Source: JACMQW01 sp964536965
GTDB taxonomy: Bacteria; Bdellovibrionota; UBA1018
Assembly (NCBI GenBank): GCA_964536965.1
Contig: CAZIAL010000011.1
Span: 1-64,000, forward strand
DNA length: 64,000 nucleotides
Direction of reading: 5' to 3'
Positions 33,416 through 41,957 of this stretch are shown here, one piece after another; the stretch's first letter is position 1, and each line of letters opens with the position of its first letter. Below the pieces are notes generated by a model, which worked only from the letters and a program-made list of their open reading frames with translations, had not been told where the DNA came from and made no database searches. Position numbers and translations under genes: made by a program.

Positions 33416-34747
33416 GTGAATTCACCCGAAAACTTCTTGCCCGCCGTCTCGCATTTCGGACTGGGAATGCTGCGCCTCAATCCCGACGAATCGATCCACC
33501 AGGAAACCGTGGCCGAAGCGTTTCGATCGGGCGTCGAGCTCTTCGACCTGGGCTCGCTGAAATCCGGCGCCGCGAAACTCGCGCTCCTGGCCGAAGCGGC
33601 CCGGACGTCGCCGAACTATGTGCCGGGCTCCGTTCGCGTACTGATCCGCGGGGATCTGGGAGAAGTCGCCCCCTCGCTGGAAACCCTTGCCCGCATCCCA
33701 CCCGCGACCGAAGCCCTGTTCGACTGGGTCTATCTGGTTTCCGATCCGGAGTTCGCGCTCACGGCGCTTGGCGGTGACCATGCGGAACTCTATCGCCGGA
33801 TCCATCTCGATCTCGACGCGCTCGAAATCGCCCGCGACCGCGGCCAGATCTCGGGCTATGGAATCGGATCGGCGGGATTCACTTACGCGAAGGAAGATCC
33901 GGAGTTTCTGGCGCTCGCACCGCTCGCGGAGAACCGAAGCGGCTTCCGCTTCGTGGAATTTCCTTTCAACCTCTACGAGTCAGGTGCGTTTCTGCTCGAG
34001 AACCAGCTGCTCGGGTCGATCGGTTCGTCGGAGACCGATTCGGCAGAGACCGTGACGCTGCTCGAAGCGGCCGCCGCCTTCGATCTGCATACGATCGCGC
34101 GACGACCTTTCGATGCATTGACGGAGACCCAGCTTCTGCGCCTCGTTTCCTACCCCGACCACCATCGGCTCGATCTTACGGCCGCGGTGGAACGGACGCT
34201 CGAAGTCGCGCTCAAACTCGAAGCCGGCACCCCGGGACGCTGGGCGCACCGGCTGCGGACGAACCTTCGGCATGTGCACGACCCGGAACAGTGGAAAGAG
34301 ATCCGTCGGCGGAAGATCGACCCCGAACTTCGGGAGGTGCCCGCCGTCCATTCGGACTATCTCGCGGCCATGGAAGCGCTTCTTCTTTCGGTGCAGCTCT
34401 GGTGCGAGAAATTCGGTGCGGAGAGAAATGAACGCATCCGCAGTCGCCTCGTCGAAGTCGCGCCGACGTTACGCGCGGTGCGGGACCTTCCAGAGCTTTT
34501 ATTCCATATCTATCGCTCGGTTCCGGGGCTGGACTCGGTTCTCACCGGGACCCGTTCTCCGGATCGGCTGCGTACGCTCGTCGCACCCGCGCGAACCTCC
34601 CCCCTTTCGATCGAAACGACGACCGCCCTCTTCAAGACCGCTAACGAAGCGATCCAGACGGCCCTGCGCGACGCGATGGCCCCGACGGGGAATGCCGAAA
34701 GCAGCCCGGGCACCGCGCTCGAGTCCCCCGCGAAAGGAATGAGCTGA
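33416..34747 (+). CDS. Aldo/keto reductase-like protein lacking a recognisable tetrad
   Basis: About 443 residues from a GTG; an upstream frame start at 33317 would overlap the divergent DUF309 gene and is rejected. Features match the start of the AKR barrel: AFRSGVELFDLGS where the family has GINFFDTAxxYG, LEIARDRGQISGYGIGSAGF where it has GKIRxIGVSN, and FRFVEFPFNLYES. The catalytic Tyr and Asp of DTAxxYG are not seen, so enzyme activity is doubtful. The C-terminal 170 residues are extra. It overlaps the yhhQ start by one base. Confidence 0.65.
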   Translation: MNSPENFLPAVSHFGLGMLRLNPDESIHQETVAEAFRSGVELFDLGSLKSGAAKLALLAEAARTSPNYVPGSVRVLIRGDLGEVAPSLETLARIPPATEALFDWVYLVSDPEFALTALGGDHAELYRRIHLDLDALEIARDRGQISGYGIGSAGFTYAKEDPEFLALAPLAENRSGFRFVEFPFNLYESGAFLLENQLLGSIGSSETDSAETVTLLEAAAAFDLHTIARRPFDALTETQLLRLVSYPDHHRLDLTAAVERTLEVALKLEAGTPGRWAHRLRTNLRHVHDPEQWKEIRRRKIDPELREVPAVHSDYLAAMEALLLSVQLWCEKFGAERNERIRSRLVEVAPTLRAVRDLPELLFHIYRSVPGLDSVLTGTRSPDRLRTLVAPARTSPLSIETTTALFKTANEAIQTALRDAMAPTGNAESSPGTALESPAKGMS

Positions 34748-35439
34748 TGTCCGCAGAAAACAGCCGACGAAGTTATCGATACTACGACTTCGTGATGGTC
34801 GCGTTCGTGACGATCCTGCTGACTTCGAATCTGATCGGCGCGGCGAAGGTCTGCGAATGGAATGGGTTCACGTTCGGCGCCGGAATTTTCTTTTTTCCGT
34901 TAAGCTACGTCTTCGGCGACATCATGACCGAAGTTTACGGTTACGCGCGAGCGCGGAAGATCGTGTGGGCGGGCTTCGCGGCGATGATCTACGCGAGCCT
35001 CATGGCGGAAGTGATCATCCGCATGCCTCCGTCTCCGAACTGGCCGAATCAGCAGGCGCTCGAAACCATGTTCGGTTCCACCTGGCGGATCGTCGTCGCT
35101 TCCCTCGTCGCCTATTTCTGCGGCGAATTCACGAATTCGTATGTGCTGGCGAAGATGAAAGTGCTGACCGCCGGGAAGCGCCTCTGGCAACGCACGATCG
35201 GTTCGACGATCGCCGGCGAATTCGTCGACTCCCTCATCTTCTACCCGGTCGCATTTCTCGGCATCTGGGAAACCTCGCTGGTCGTGAAGGTCATGATCGG
35301 GAACTACTTTCTGAAGGTTCTCTGGGAAGTGATCATGACTCCGTTCACCTACAAACTCGTCGCTTTCCTGAAACGGGCGGAAGGCGAAGACTACTACGAC
35401 CGCGATACCGATTTCAGCCCTTTCAAGCTAAAAGTCTAG
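34747..35439 (+). CDS. yhhQ: Queuosine precursor transporter, YhhQ/VUT family
   Basis: A 230-residue inner-membrane protein with about six hydrophobic segments. Family features include LLTSNLIGAAKV near the start, SYVFGDIMTEVYGYARARK (about 53-71), and GEFVDSLIFYPVAFLG. YhhQ proteins import preQ0 or preQ1 for tRNA queuosine synthesis. It overlaps the previous gene by one base (TGATG), and hldD begins 14 bases after it. Confidence 0.9.
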   Translation: MSAENSRRSYRYYDFVMVAFVTILLTSNLIGAAKVCEWNGFTFGAGIFFFPLSYVFGDIMTEVYGYARARKIVWAGFAAMIYASLMAEVIIRMPPSPNWPNQQALETMFGSTWRIVVASLVAYFCGEFTNSYVLAKMKVLTAGKRLWQRTIGSTIAGEFVDSLIFYPVAFLGIWETSLVVKVMIGNYFLKVLWEVIMTPFTYKLVAFLKRAEGEDYYDRDTDFSPFKLKV

Positions 35440-35452
35440 TCGGAGCCTGCGT

Positions 35453-36457
35453 ATGACCCCTGCCCTCGAATCGCTCACCCAACTCATTCTCGTCACCGGC
35501 GCCGGTGGATTCGTCGGCGCGCGTTTCGTCGAACGGATGAATTCACGCGGCATCAAGCTCGTCTCCGTCGATGCTCCCGCTTACTTCCGCGACCGTAAAG
35601 AACTCGCCGGGCTCGATTTCGGAAAGATCGTCGACCGCGAGGAAGCCGTGGCTTGGCTGCAGTCGGAAACGATGAAAACCGGGCGATCGCCGGTCGCCGC
35701 GATCGTTCACCTCGGCGCCTGCACCGATACGACGGAGCTCGACGAAAAGTATCTCGCCAAGATGAACCTCGAGTATTCGAAGTCCCTCTGGCGTTTCGCC
35801 ACCGAAGCTCGCGTCCCCATGATCTACGCCTCTTCGGCCGCGACCTACGGGGCGGGCGAACTCGGCTACGATGACGACGACTCACTGACCCCGCGGCTGA
35901 AGCCGCTGAATCCCTACGGAGAATCGAAGCGCGCCTTTGACGAGTGGGCGTTCGGCGAGGAGAAGGGCGGCCGCACCCCTCCGGCCTGGGCGGGGTTCAA
36001 GTTCTTCAACGTCTACGGCTACGGCGAGGACCATAAAGAGAAGATGGCGAGCGTGATCCTGCACGCTTTCCGTCAGATTCGCGAAAGTGGCGCGGCGAAA
36101 CTCTTTCAGAGCCATAAGGAAGGGATCCGCGACGGAGAACAGAAGCGGGACTTCATCTACGTCGAAGACGTCGTGGACGTACTCTGTTTCGCGCTCGAAA
36201 AGCCGATCCCACGCGGAGTTTTCAACCTCGGGACCGGGCAGGCCCGGACGTTTCTGGATCTCGTCCGCGCGACTTTCCGGGCGATGGGAAAACCCGAGAA
36301 GATCGAGTTCATTCCCACACCGGAAAGCCTGCGCGAACGGTATCAGTATTTTACGGAGGCCAAGATGGACCGGCTGCGGGCGGCGGGCTTTACCCAGCCG
36401 TTTACGCCGCTGGAAACGGGCGTCGAGGCCTATATTCGCAGGCTTTTTAAGGCTTGA
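35453..36457 (+). CDS. hldD: ADP-L-glycero-D-manno-heptose 6-epimerase
   Basis: A 334-residue extended short-chain dehydrogenase. NAD(P) loop GAGGFVG (16-22), HLGACTDTTE, the SSAATYGAGELGYDDD segment and the YGESKRAFDEW catalytic Tyr/Lys stretch are typical of HldD. It converts ADP-D-glycero- to ADP-L-glycero-manno-heptose for the LPS inner core, which fits lptD and lptE in the same window. GGAG precedes the ATG. Confidence 0.92.
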   Translation: MTPALESLTQLILVTGAGGFVGARFVERMNSRGIKLVSVDAPAYFRDRKELAGLDFGKIVDREEAVAWLQSETMKTGRSPVAAIVHLGACTDTTELDEKYLAKMNLEYSKSLWRFATEARVPMIYASSAATYGAGELGYDDDDSLTPRLKPLNPYGESKRAFDEWAFGEEKGGRTPPAWAGFKFFNVYGYGEDHKEKMASVILHAFRQIRESGAAKLFQSHKEGIRDGEQKRDFIYVEDVVDVLCFALEKPIPRGVFNLGTGQARTFLDLVRATFRAMGKPEKIEFIPTPESLRERYQYFTEAKMDRLRAAGFTQPFTPLETGVEAYIRRLFKA

Positions 36458-36550
36458 TCTAAACGCGCTGAATCAGGTATCCCTGCCTGCGAACCGGCAT
36501 TCCGTAATAACCGCCGGTGATTGAAAGGGCCCCTTCCGGGCGATACCAAA

Positions 36551-36835
36551 ATGGCAAATACCAGACAGTCCACGAAACGCGCAAAACAAGCGAAGAAACG
36601 CACCATCCGCAATACGAGCAACGCTTCGGCGACGAAAACGGCCGTGAAAAACGCCGTCGATTCGATCGTGAAGGCCGGCACCAAAGACGTGAAGGCCGCC
36701 TACATGTCGGCGGTGAAAGCCCTCTCGAAAGCCGCCTCGAAAGGCGCGATCCCAAAGGGCCGCGCGGCCCGCAAGATCAGCCGCCTGACCCGCCTGGCGA
36801 AAAAGTCCAAGCCAGAAGCGCTCGCTTCGAAGTAG
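36551..36835 (+). CDS. rpsT: 30S ribosomal protein S20
   Basis: A 94-residue basic protein beginning MANTRQSTKRAKQAKK, with the AKKRTIRNTSNAS region and a C-terminal KGRAARKISRLTRLAKK helix typical of S20. It binds 16S rRNA helix 44 and the 5' domain. The ATG at 36551 is preferred over 36521. It is followed by a strong terminator, ending the plus-strand run. Confidence 0.96.
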   Translation: MANTRQSTKRAKQAKKRTIRNTSNASATKTAVKNAVDSIVKAGTKDVKAAYMSAVKALSKAASKGAIPKGRAARKISRLTRLAKKSKPEALASK

Positions 36836-36854
36836 TTCGTTTCCGTGAAAAATG

Positions 36855-36893
36855 AAAAAGGCCGGGTGAGTTTTCCTCACCCGGCCTTTTTAG
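36855..36893 (+). terminator. Bidirectional Rho-independent terminator after rpsT
   Basis: A perfect 16-bp stem (36855-36870 with 36876-36891) has GCCGGGTGAG as its core and a 5-base loop, with T-runs on both strands. It serves rpsT and the convergent gene ending at 36927. Confidence 0.95.
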
Positions 36894-36926
36894 TTTTCTG
36901 GGCGCGGAAAGATCCGCGACCGCATC

Positions 36927-37448
36927 CTACTGACGATTCACGATCAAATATTGGTCGTATTCTCCGCGCTGGCCTGGAGTATGAGAAAGAACCGCTCCGC
37001 CATATCGCTTCGTATAGTCGTTCATCGTAAAATTCTTCCGCTGACTTTTAACCTCGAAACCGTTGGCGCAGTCTACTTTCACCACGTCCAAGGCGGCCTC
37101 GTCCGACGCCAAGCCGACGCAAACTTCGCGAAGCTTCATCTCGGCGAGGGATTCGCGCGAAAACGTGACGTAGCGAGCGTCGAAATGGGTCGAGAGAAGG
37201 CGAAAACCCTTCGCGGTCAAATCCTGCTTGAACTCGCTGAGCGCCCGCTCACGGCTGCCGAAAAAGCCCACGGACCCGCTGACTTCCTGGCCGTCGCACT
37301 TCGTTCTATAGGCGTAGTTGCCGCCCTTCACACCCGAGGTCATCTTCGCGACGCAGATTTTCTCGGCCGCAAAAGCATTCCCCGCGGGGATCATGAGCAT
37401 GATGAAGCCAAGGGCACCTAAAATTCGATTTTGTGGATGAGACATCAT
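36927..37448 (-). CDS. Secreted protein of unknown function
   Basis: About 173 residues with a signal peptide (8-28, cleavage near AFAAEK). Four cysteines in the mature part suggest two disulfides; the region is mixed charged with a YGGAVLSHTPG end. AAGG lies 5 bases before the ATG at 37448; GTG at 37454 is an alternative. No family recognised. It is 103 bases downstream of the motor-cluster gene ending at 37558, on the same strand, and might be its last gene. Confidence 0.65.
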   Translation of the reverse strand: MMSHPQNRILGALGFIMLMIPAGNAFAAEKICVAKMTSGVKGGNYAYRTKCDGQEVSGSVGFFGSRERALSEFKQDLTAKGFRLLSTHFDARYVTFSRESLAEMKLREVCVGLASDEAALDVVKVDCANGFEVKSQRKNFTMNDYTKRYGGAVLSHTPGQRGEYDQYLIVNRQ

Positions 37449-37557
37449 GGCCACCTTCTAATGCAGAGCGTTACCAAGCGCAAGAATAGTTTCTTCCGGC
37501 CCGGCGACCGTTTCTGGTTCGCGAATACTGGATTCTTGGACCTTTTTCAGCGATCGA

Positions 37558-39054
37558 TTACCGGCTCGCCTGCAGCTTCTTGTATTCGGCCTTGGCCTTA
37601 CAACGATCCAGAGCCTTCGCTTCGAAGTTCCCGATCTCGTCGATCCAGAGCTCCGCTTTCGGATCTTCGGCCTGGGCATCGCCCCAAGCGAGTTTGCCCT
37701 GATAGCTCTTGGCCTTACGATCCTGCTTCTTCAGCTTCTTCTCGACCTTGGCGAGCTCGGGGTTCGCGTTGCGATAAACGATATCACGCCCGGCACCTTG
37801 GTTGGCTTCGACCCGCACGAAGCGCATTCGCTCGGACTCGCGGTCGATTCGCGAAACCATGGAGGCGTTCAGGGAGGCGAGATGCTTCTCGATCCGGGAA
37901 GCCGCGCGAGCGCGCATGCCCGGGATCTTCTTCAGGTCGGCGTTCGCATTCGCGAGTGCCGCGCCCTTCAAACCTTCGTCTTCGACCAGCCATTCGGCCG
38001 CTTCGAGTTCTTCGACGAAAGACTTCTGGATTCCGCTCTGGAGCGAAACGAAAAGATCCGAGCTCGACCAGACCGACCATACGAGGGACGGTACGGCTTC
38101 CTCGCCGATTTCACCTTCGGCGCGGGCGACCGCGGTTTCATAGAGGGAAGCCGGAGCTTCTTTTTTCAGCCAGTTTGCGACCGGCTTATACGTCGACGCG
38201 AAGGAAGAGATCGCGCCGCGGCTTTCGGCGTACCGGCAGTTCTCGACGAAACCGATCGCGCGAATCGCAAGCGCTTCCGGAGCGAAGAACTGGGAGAGTT
38301 TGCCGGTCGAAAGCTCGACGGACAGCCCCAGGGACTTCGCGTAGTTCTTCGACCGGAGATGAGCCCAGGCGCTTTCGATGAGCGCGTCCTGCATCGGCGC
38401 GCCGATCTTGAACAGCTTTTCGTATTCGGCGATCGCGGCGGCGTCGTTTCCGGACGCGTAATGAGCGCGCGCGAGCGCGAGACCGAGCGAGGCCCGGAGC
38501 GCGGCGGTTTCGTCAGCGAGCTCGGACGAAGCTTTCGTCAGCGCCGCGCGGGCGGCGCCGGTCTGGGAAGCGACCATCGCGGTCATCCAGCCCTGGGCGG
38601 CGGCTTCGTACTTCGAGCCTTTCACGGCCGAGACCAGGGTCGCGTTCGCCCGGGCGAGTTTCTTCGCAGGGACCGCGGCGGTCCGCTGGAGAATCGAGCG
38701 AAAGGCGAAACGAGCGACCTGGGAGCGAAACTCGGCCTGGCCACTCAGCCGCGCGACCTGGGAATCGTAGTTCGGCAGATCGACGAGGCCATTTTTTTCC
38801 TGAACGCGGTCGATACAGGCGATCGCGGCCGCTTTATCGGCGGGCGCCGATTTTCCGCGGACCTGGCGGTCGAGCGCGAAGAACGCCAACGTCAGATAAC
38901 CTTCCTTCACGAGCGTCGACGGCGTGCCTTTCACGCCCGGGCAATCGATCTCGGCCGCGCCGGCGACCGGGACGAAAAGGGTGAGGGAGAGTGCGGCGAG
39001 CGCCGCCCAGGCCGGACCCATCTTCTTCGACTTCTTCAGGTTGATCGTGATCAC
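37558..39054 (-). CDS. Periplasmic repeat protein, motor-cluster associated
   Basis: A 498-residue exported protein (signal peptide 13-33, cleavage near AGAAE) starting at a GTG whose start overlaps the upstream stop. Helical, Ala/Lys-rich sequence with TPR-like pairs (for example AALRASLGLALARAHYASGND). Its place after an outer-membrane barrel and an AgmX-tail protein suggests a periplasmic scaffold similar in role to GltC-type proteins. That analogy is inference from order and composition. Confidence 0.65.
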   Translation of the reverse strand: MITINLKKSKKMGPAWAALAALSLTLFVPVAGAAEIDCPGVKGTPSTLVKEGYLTLAFFALDRQVRGKSAPADKAAAIACIDRVQEKNGLVDLPNYDSQVARLSGQAEFRSQVARFAFRSILQRTAAVPAKKLARANATLVSAVKGSKYEAAAQGWMTAMVASQTGAARAALTKASSELADETAALRASLGLALARAHYASGNDAAAIAEYEKLFKIGAPMQDALIESAWAHLRSKNYAKSLGLSVELSTGKLSQFFAPEALAIRAIGFVENCRYAESRGAISSFASTYKPVANWLKKEAPASLYETAVARAEGEIGEEAVPSLVWSVWSSSDLFVSLQSGIQKSFVEELEAAEWLVEDEGLKGAALANANADLKKIPGMRARAASRIEKHLASLNASMVSRIDRESERMRFVRVEANQGAGRDIVYRNANPELAKVEKKLKKQDRKAKSYQGKLAWGDAQAEDPKAELWIDEIGNFEAKALDRCKAKAEYKKLQASR

Positions 39055-39785
39055 AGGAAAACCTCCAGCGCGAGCGCGAGTTGGTGCGAATAGTTCGTCC
39101 GTTCACCCGCGATCGCCCGCGTGGTGAGCACGGTTTCGCGAATTTCTTCTTTAAACATCGAGACTCGGTAGTCGAGGCGGAGCGCGAACGAATCCGAGAG
39201 ATAGAACTGCGGGCCAAAGCCGATGGACGGGGTCATGTACTTTCCGGATGCGGTATCCGTGACCCCGAGGCCAAGCAGGAGGTGGGCGTCGTAATGGACG
39301 ATGCTTGCGCCGGAAAGACTGATTTTTCCGTAGAGCGGGCTATAGACGATCTCTCCGCCCATATAGCTGCTCGGACGGTTGGTATTGGCCGAAGACGGCG
39401 CGCCGGTGACGAGACCCCGCTTCAGCTCGTCCAGATAACCGGAGTCGGAAACCATGTACTTCCGGTAGTTCGCCGTCAGACCGAGGGTCTCGGTGAAGTG
39501 ATAGCTGAGGCCGCCGGCCACGCTCTTCACACTGAGGAAAGGGTCGGTCGTGACCGTGCCCACTCCGGCCTGGAGCGAAAGGCGGTTCTTCTTCGAGAAC
39601 TGACGATTCTGGACGACTTCGATATCGCCCTGGCTCGTGCGGTTCCAGTAAGCCTCTTTCACATTGTCGACCTGCACATCCCGAGGCGTCGGATTCTTCT
39701 TCGGAGCGCCGAAGGCCGAAGTCATGGAAAGCGCCGAAGCGACCAGCGTCGTAACGCCTTTCAGATACAAATAAGCGGGTTTCAT
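39051..39785 (-). CDS. Outer-membrane beta-barrel protein
   Basis: A 244-residue protein with a signal peptide (9-28, cleavage near AFGAPK) and alternating hydrophobic strands ending ALALEVFL, typical of small myxobacterial-type outer-membrane barrels. AAGGAT precedes the ATG. In gliding clusters such barrels (GltA/GltB) form the outer-membrane part. Overlaps the next start by 4 bases. Confidence 0.75.
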   Translation of the reverse strand: MKPAYLYLKGVTTLVASALSMTSAFGAPKKNPTPRDVQVDNVKEAYWNRTSQGDIEVVQNRQFSKKNRLSLQAGVGTVTTDPFLSVKSVAGGLSYHFTETLGLTANYRKYMVSDSGYLDELKRGLVTGAPSSANTNRPSSYMGGEIVYSPLYGKISLSGASIVHYDAHLLLGLGVTDTASGKYMTPSIGFGPQFYLSDSFALRLDYRVSMFKEEIRETVLTTRAIAGERTNYSHQLALALEVFL

Positions 39786-39818
39786 AATAGATCCTTACTC
39801 AGTTGGCGAACCGCGCGA

Positions 39819-41588
39819 TTAGCGCGTGATCGCTTTCAGAACGAACGGATACTTCACAGCGACGGTCACGCCGCCTTTAGGCTTCGGAAACTTCCAGCCC
39901 TTCAGACGAGCCAGGATACAGTCGTGGAGGCGGCGGTCACCCACCGTCGATCCACCGGCGGCCGTACGCTGGACGGTACCCGAAGCGCCGATCGAGAACC
40001 GCGCGTCGAGTTTACCCTCGGCGCCCGGCGAACGAAGCATCGCGGACTCGTGACAGTAGCGGATTTCGTCCCGGTGAGCGTGGATCACGCGGCCGATTTG
40101 TTCGCGGGTCAGACCCTCGTCCACTTCGGAAGCGCCCGTATCCATCGAGACGAATGACCGGCCTTGGCCGGAAACTTTGGCGTGGGAACCACGGCCGTAA
40201 CCGGCTCCGCGGCTTCCCGGGCCACCGTCACCGTCACCGCGGCCGCCACCGAAACCGGAGACGGAAGCGCTGCGAGTCGAAACTCCACCGGCGCCGCCGA
40301 GGCTACCGCTGCCGGTGCCTCCGCCCGTCGCCATTTCGCGGGCGTTATCCGCGGAACTTCCGTTCGAATTATACGAGCCGCCGCCGGCCACCAGGCCGCG
40401 GGCGGCGCGCTGGAGCGAGGAGCTCGAGAGCGTTTGGAAAAGGGCCGAACGAGGAGCGACCGTCGGGCGGGAAGCCGCGACGGCTTTCTTCGCCGGAGCG
40501 CCCCGGATCGGAGCCTTCGCCGGGGACTTCTTCGCCGATGCGACGGAAGCTTTCTTCGGAGCCGGATTCGACTTCTTAGGCGAAGTCTTCGCCATTTTCG
40601 GAGTCGCGACTTTCGATTTCGTCGACTTCGCAAGCTTCTTCGACTCTTTGCCCGCAGTGGTCGCCTTCTTCGTATCGGCGGCCAGCTTGCTGCCCTTACG
40701 TCCGGCGTTTTTCTCGGAGCCGGATTTTCCGATCGAGAAGTCACGCGCGTCTTTGTCGCCTTGCGGAGCGGCGGTCATCATTCCGGCTTTCGGCTTTTTC
40801 TTCGCCGCGAGCAGGATGCGAACCGTTTCTTCTTTTTTCACTTCGGCTTTCGGAATCAGGAAAGAAACCAGTCCGGCCAGGATCGTCGCGACGAGAGCGC
40901 CGCGCAGAGTTTTGTTAAAGAGCTTGGATTCGGAATCCGCGGCCATCGGCGCCATAAACGGCTGGGCGTCCCGGCTCTTCGCGAACGCCTTCAACCGCCA
41001 TTCGGAACCCGCGAAGGAAAGGACGCGCTCGTCGGCCTCCGAGAATCGGACGGTACGGGTCGAGCCCTTCGCCAGATTCTCGGAGTCGAGCTTGAGACCA
41101 TCCACGAGCACTCGAATTTCGATCGAGTCCCCTCCCGTGAAATACCCCGTGTCCGTGCCCTTCAGTTTGAAAACTTTCTTGCCATCGGCCTTCGCCACAT
41201 ACGAGCCCTGGAGCTCGATCGCATCGATCGCCCATTCGCCCTTACAGAAAAAGATGCGAAGCGCGTTCGTGCCGACCGCGGTCGTATCGGCCGCGTAAGC
41301 CGCCGAAGCACTGACCACCGGGCGAAGTTCGACGCTGAAACCGGAGTCCTTCGCGCCCTTCGCGGCCGGGACGAGAACCACCGAAGCGGTCTTCGCGAGT
41401 TCGGCGTTCTTTACGAAGTGGGCGGCGGCTTTGGGCGCGTCGAGATTCTTGATCCGAACTCCACCGGCCTCCTGGCTGATCATCCAACGCATCGGATGTC
41501 CGACCATCATCGGCTTTTTCGCGTTCCAGACGCGAGACGAATCAGATCCGCCGGCGACTACTTTTACGAGAAAGGATTGCGAGTTCAT
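39819..41588 (-). CDS. AgmX/PglI C-terminal-domain protein with one membrane segment (GltG/GltJ-like)
   Basis: A 589-residue protein. The N-terminal part (about 1-220) looks like a cytoplasmic FHA-type or binding domain (RWMISQEAGGVRIKNLD). One hydrophobic segment follows (ALVATILAGLVSFLIP), then a long Lys/Ala/Ser/Pro linker, a Gly-rich stretch, and the C-terminal AgmX domain (about 490-589) with two cysteines (IRYCHE and LHDCIL) and GWKFPKPKGG. This matches TonB-like energy-transducing proteins of gliding complexes that cross the periplasm. It starts at the stop of the small gene before it. Confidence 0.8.
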   Translation of the reverse strand: MNSQSFLVKVVAGGSDSSRVWNAKKPMMVGHPMRWMISQEAGGVRIKNLDAPKAAAHFVKNAELAKTASVVLVPAAKGAKDSGFSVELRPVVSASAAYAADTTAVGTNALRIFFCKGEWAIDAIELQGSYVAKADGKKVFKLKGTDTGYFTGGDSIEIRVLVDGLKLDSENLAKGSTRTVRFSEADERVLSFAGSEWRLKAFAKSRDAQPFMAPMAADSESKLFNKTLRGALVATILAGLVSFLIPKAEVKKEETVRILLAAKKKPKAGMMTAAPQGDKDARDFSIGKSGSEKNAGRKGSKLAADTKKATTAGKESKKLAKSTKSKVATPKMAKTSPKKSNPAPKKASVASAKKSPAKAPIRGAPAKKAVAASRPTVAPRSALFQTLSSSSLQRAARGLVAGGGSYNSNGSSADNAREMATGGGTGSGSLGGAGGVSTRSASVSGFGGGRGDGDGGPGSRGAGYGRGSHAKVSGQGRSFVSMDTGASEVDEGLTREQIGRVIHAHRDEIRYCHESAMLRSPGAEGKLDARFSIGASGTVQRTAAGGSTVGDRRLHDCILARLKGWKFPKPKGGVTVAVKYPFVLKAITR

Positions 41589-41956
41589 TAGCGATACCTC
41601 ATTTCCGATTTTTCATCCGCCGCGCGATACGAGAAGTTCGCGGGCAAGCTGTACAGGTGGTTTCCACCGCGATCCCCGCCTTCGGAGAGGCTGGTGATCG
41701 AATCATAACGTCCGCCGTTCAAGCCCTCGACGGTCATGCCGTCGAAGCTATGGGACTTCTTCCGACGCAGGCCTTCGCCTACTTTCGAGGAAGAACCTTT
41801 TTTCGATTTGCTGGATTTGGACTTTTTCTTCATGGCGCTGGCAGATCGTTTCGAGGTTGCGGCCGTGGCTTCCGAGGTGGTCGGACCGTACCCTAAAATG
41901 ATGCTAAGCGTCATTACAAAAATGAGCGAGATTTTCGATCTTTTTGCGTTGTTCAT
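41588..41956 (-). CDS. Small exported protein in the motor cluster
   Basis: A 122-residue protein with a signal peptide (8-27), a Lys/Ser-rich basic stretch (about 38-62) and a short C-terminal part with Gly/Asn/Tyr. No family recognised. It sits between the giant repeat protein and the AgmX-tail gene with overlapping or adjacent codons, so it is presumably a component. Confidence 0.65.
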   Translation of the reverse strand: MNNAKRSKISLIFVMTLSIILGYGPTTSEATAATSKRSASAMKKKSKSSKSKKGSSSKVGEGLRRKKSHSFDGMTVEGLNGGRYDSITSLSEGGDRGGNHLYSLPANFSYRAADEKSEMRYR

Positions 41957-41957
41957 A

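Noticed and set aside
40164..41591. Long plus-strand open frame of 475 codons opposite the AgmX-tail gene.
   Set aside because: It mirrors the Lys/Ala/Gly-rich gene on the other strand; high GC creates long antisense frames. The minus-strand protein has recognisable domains.
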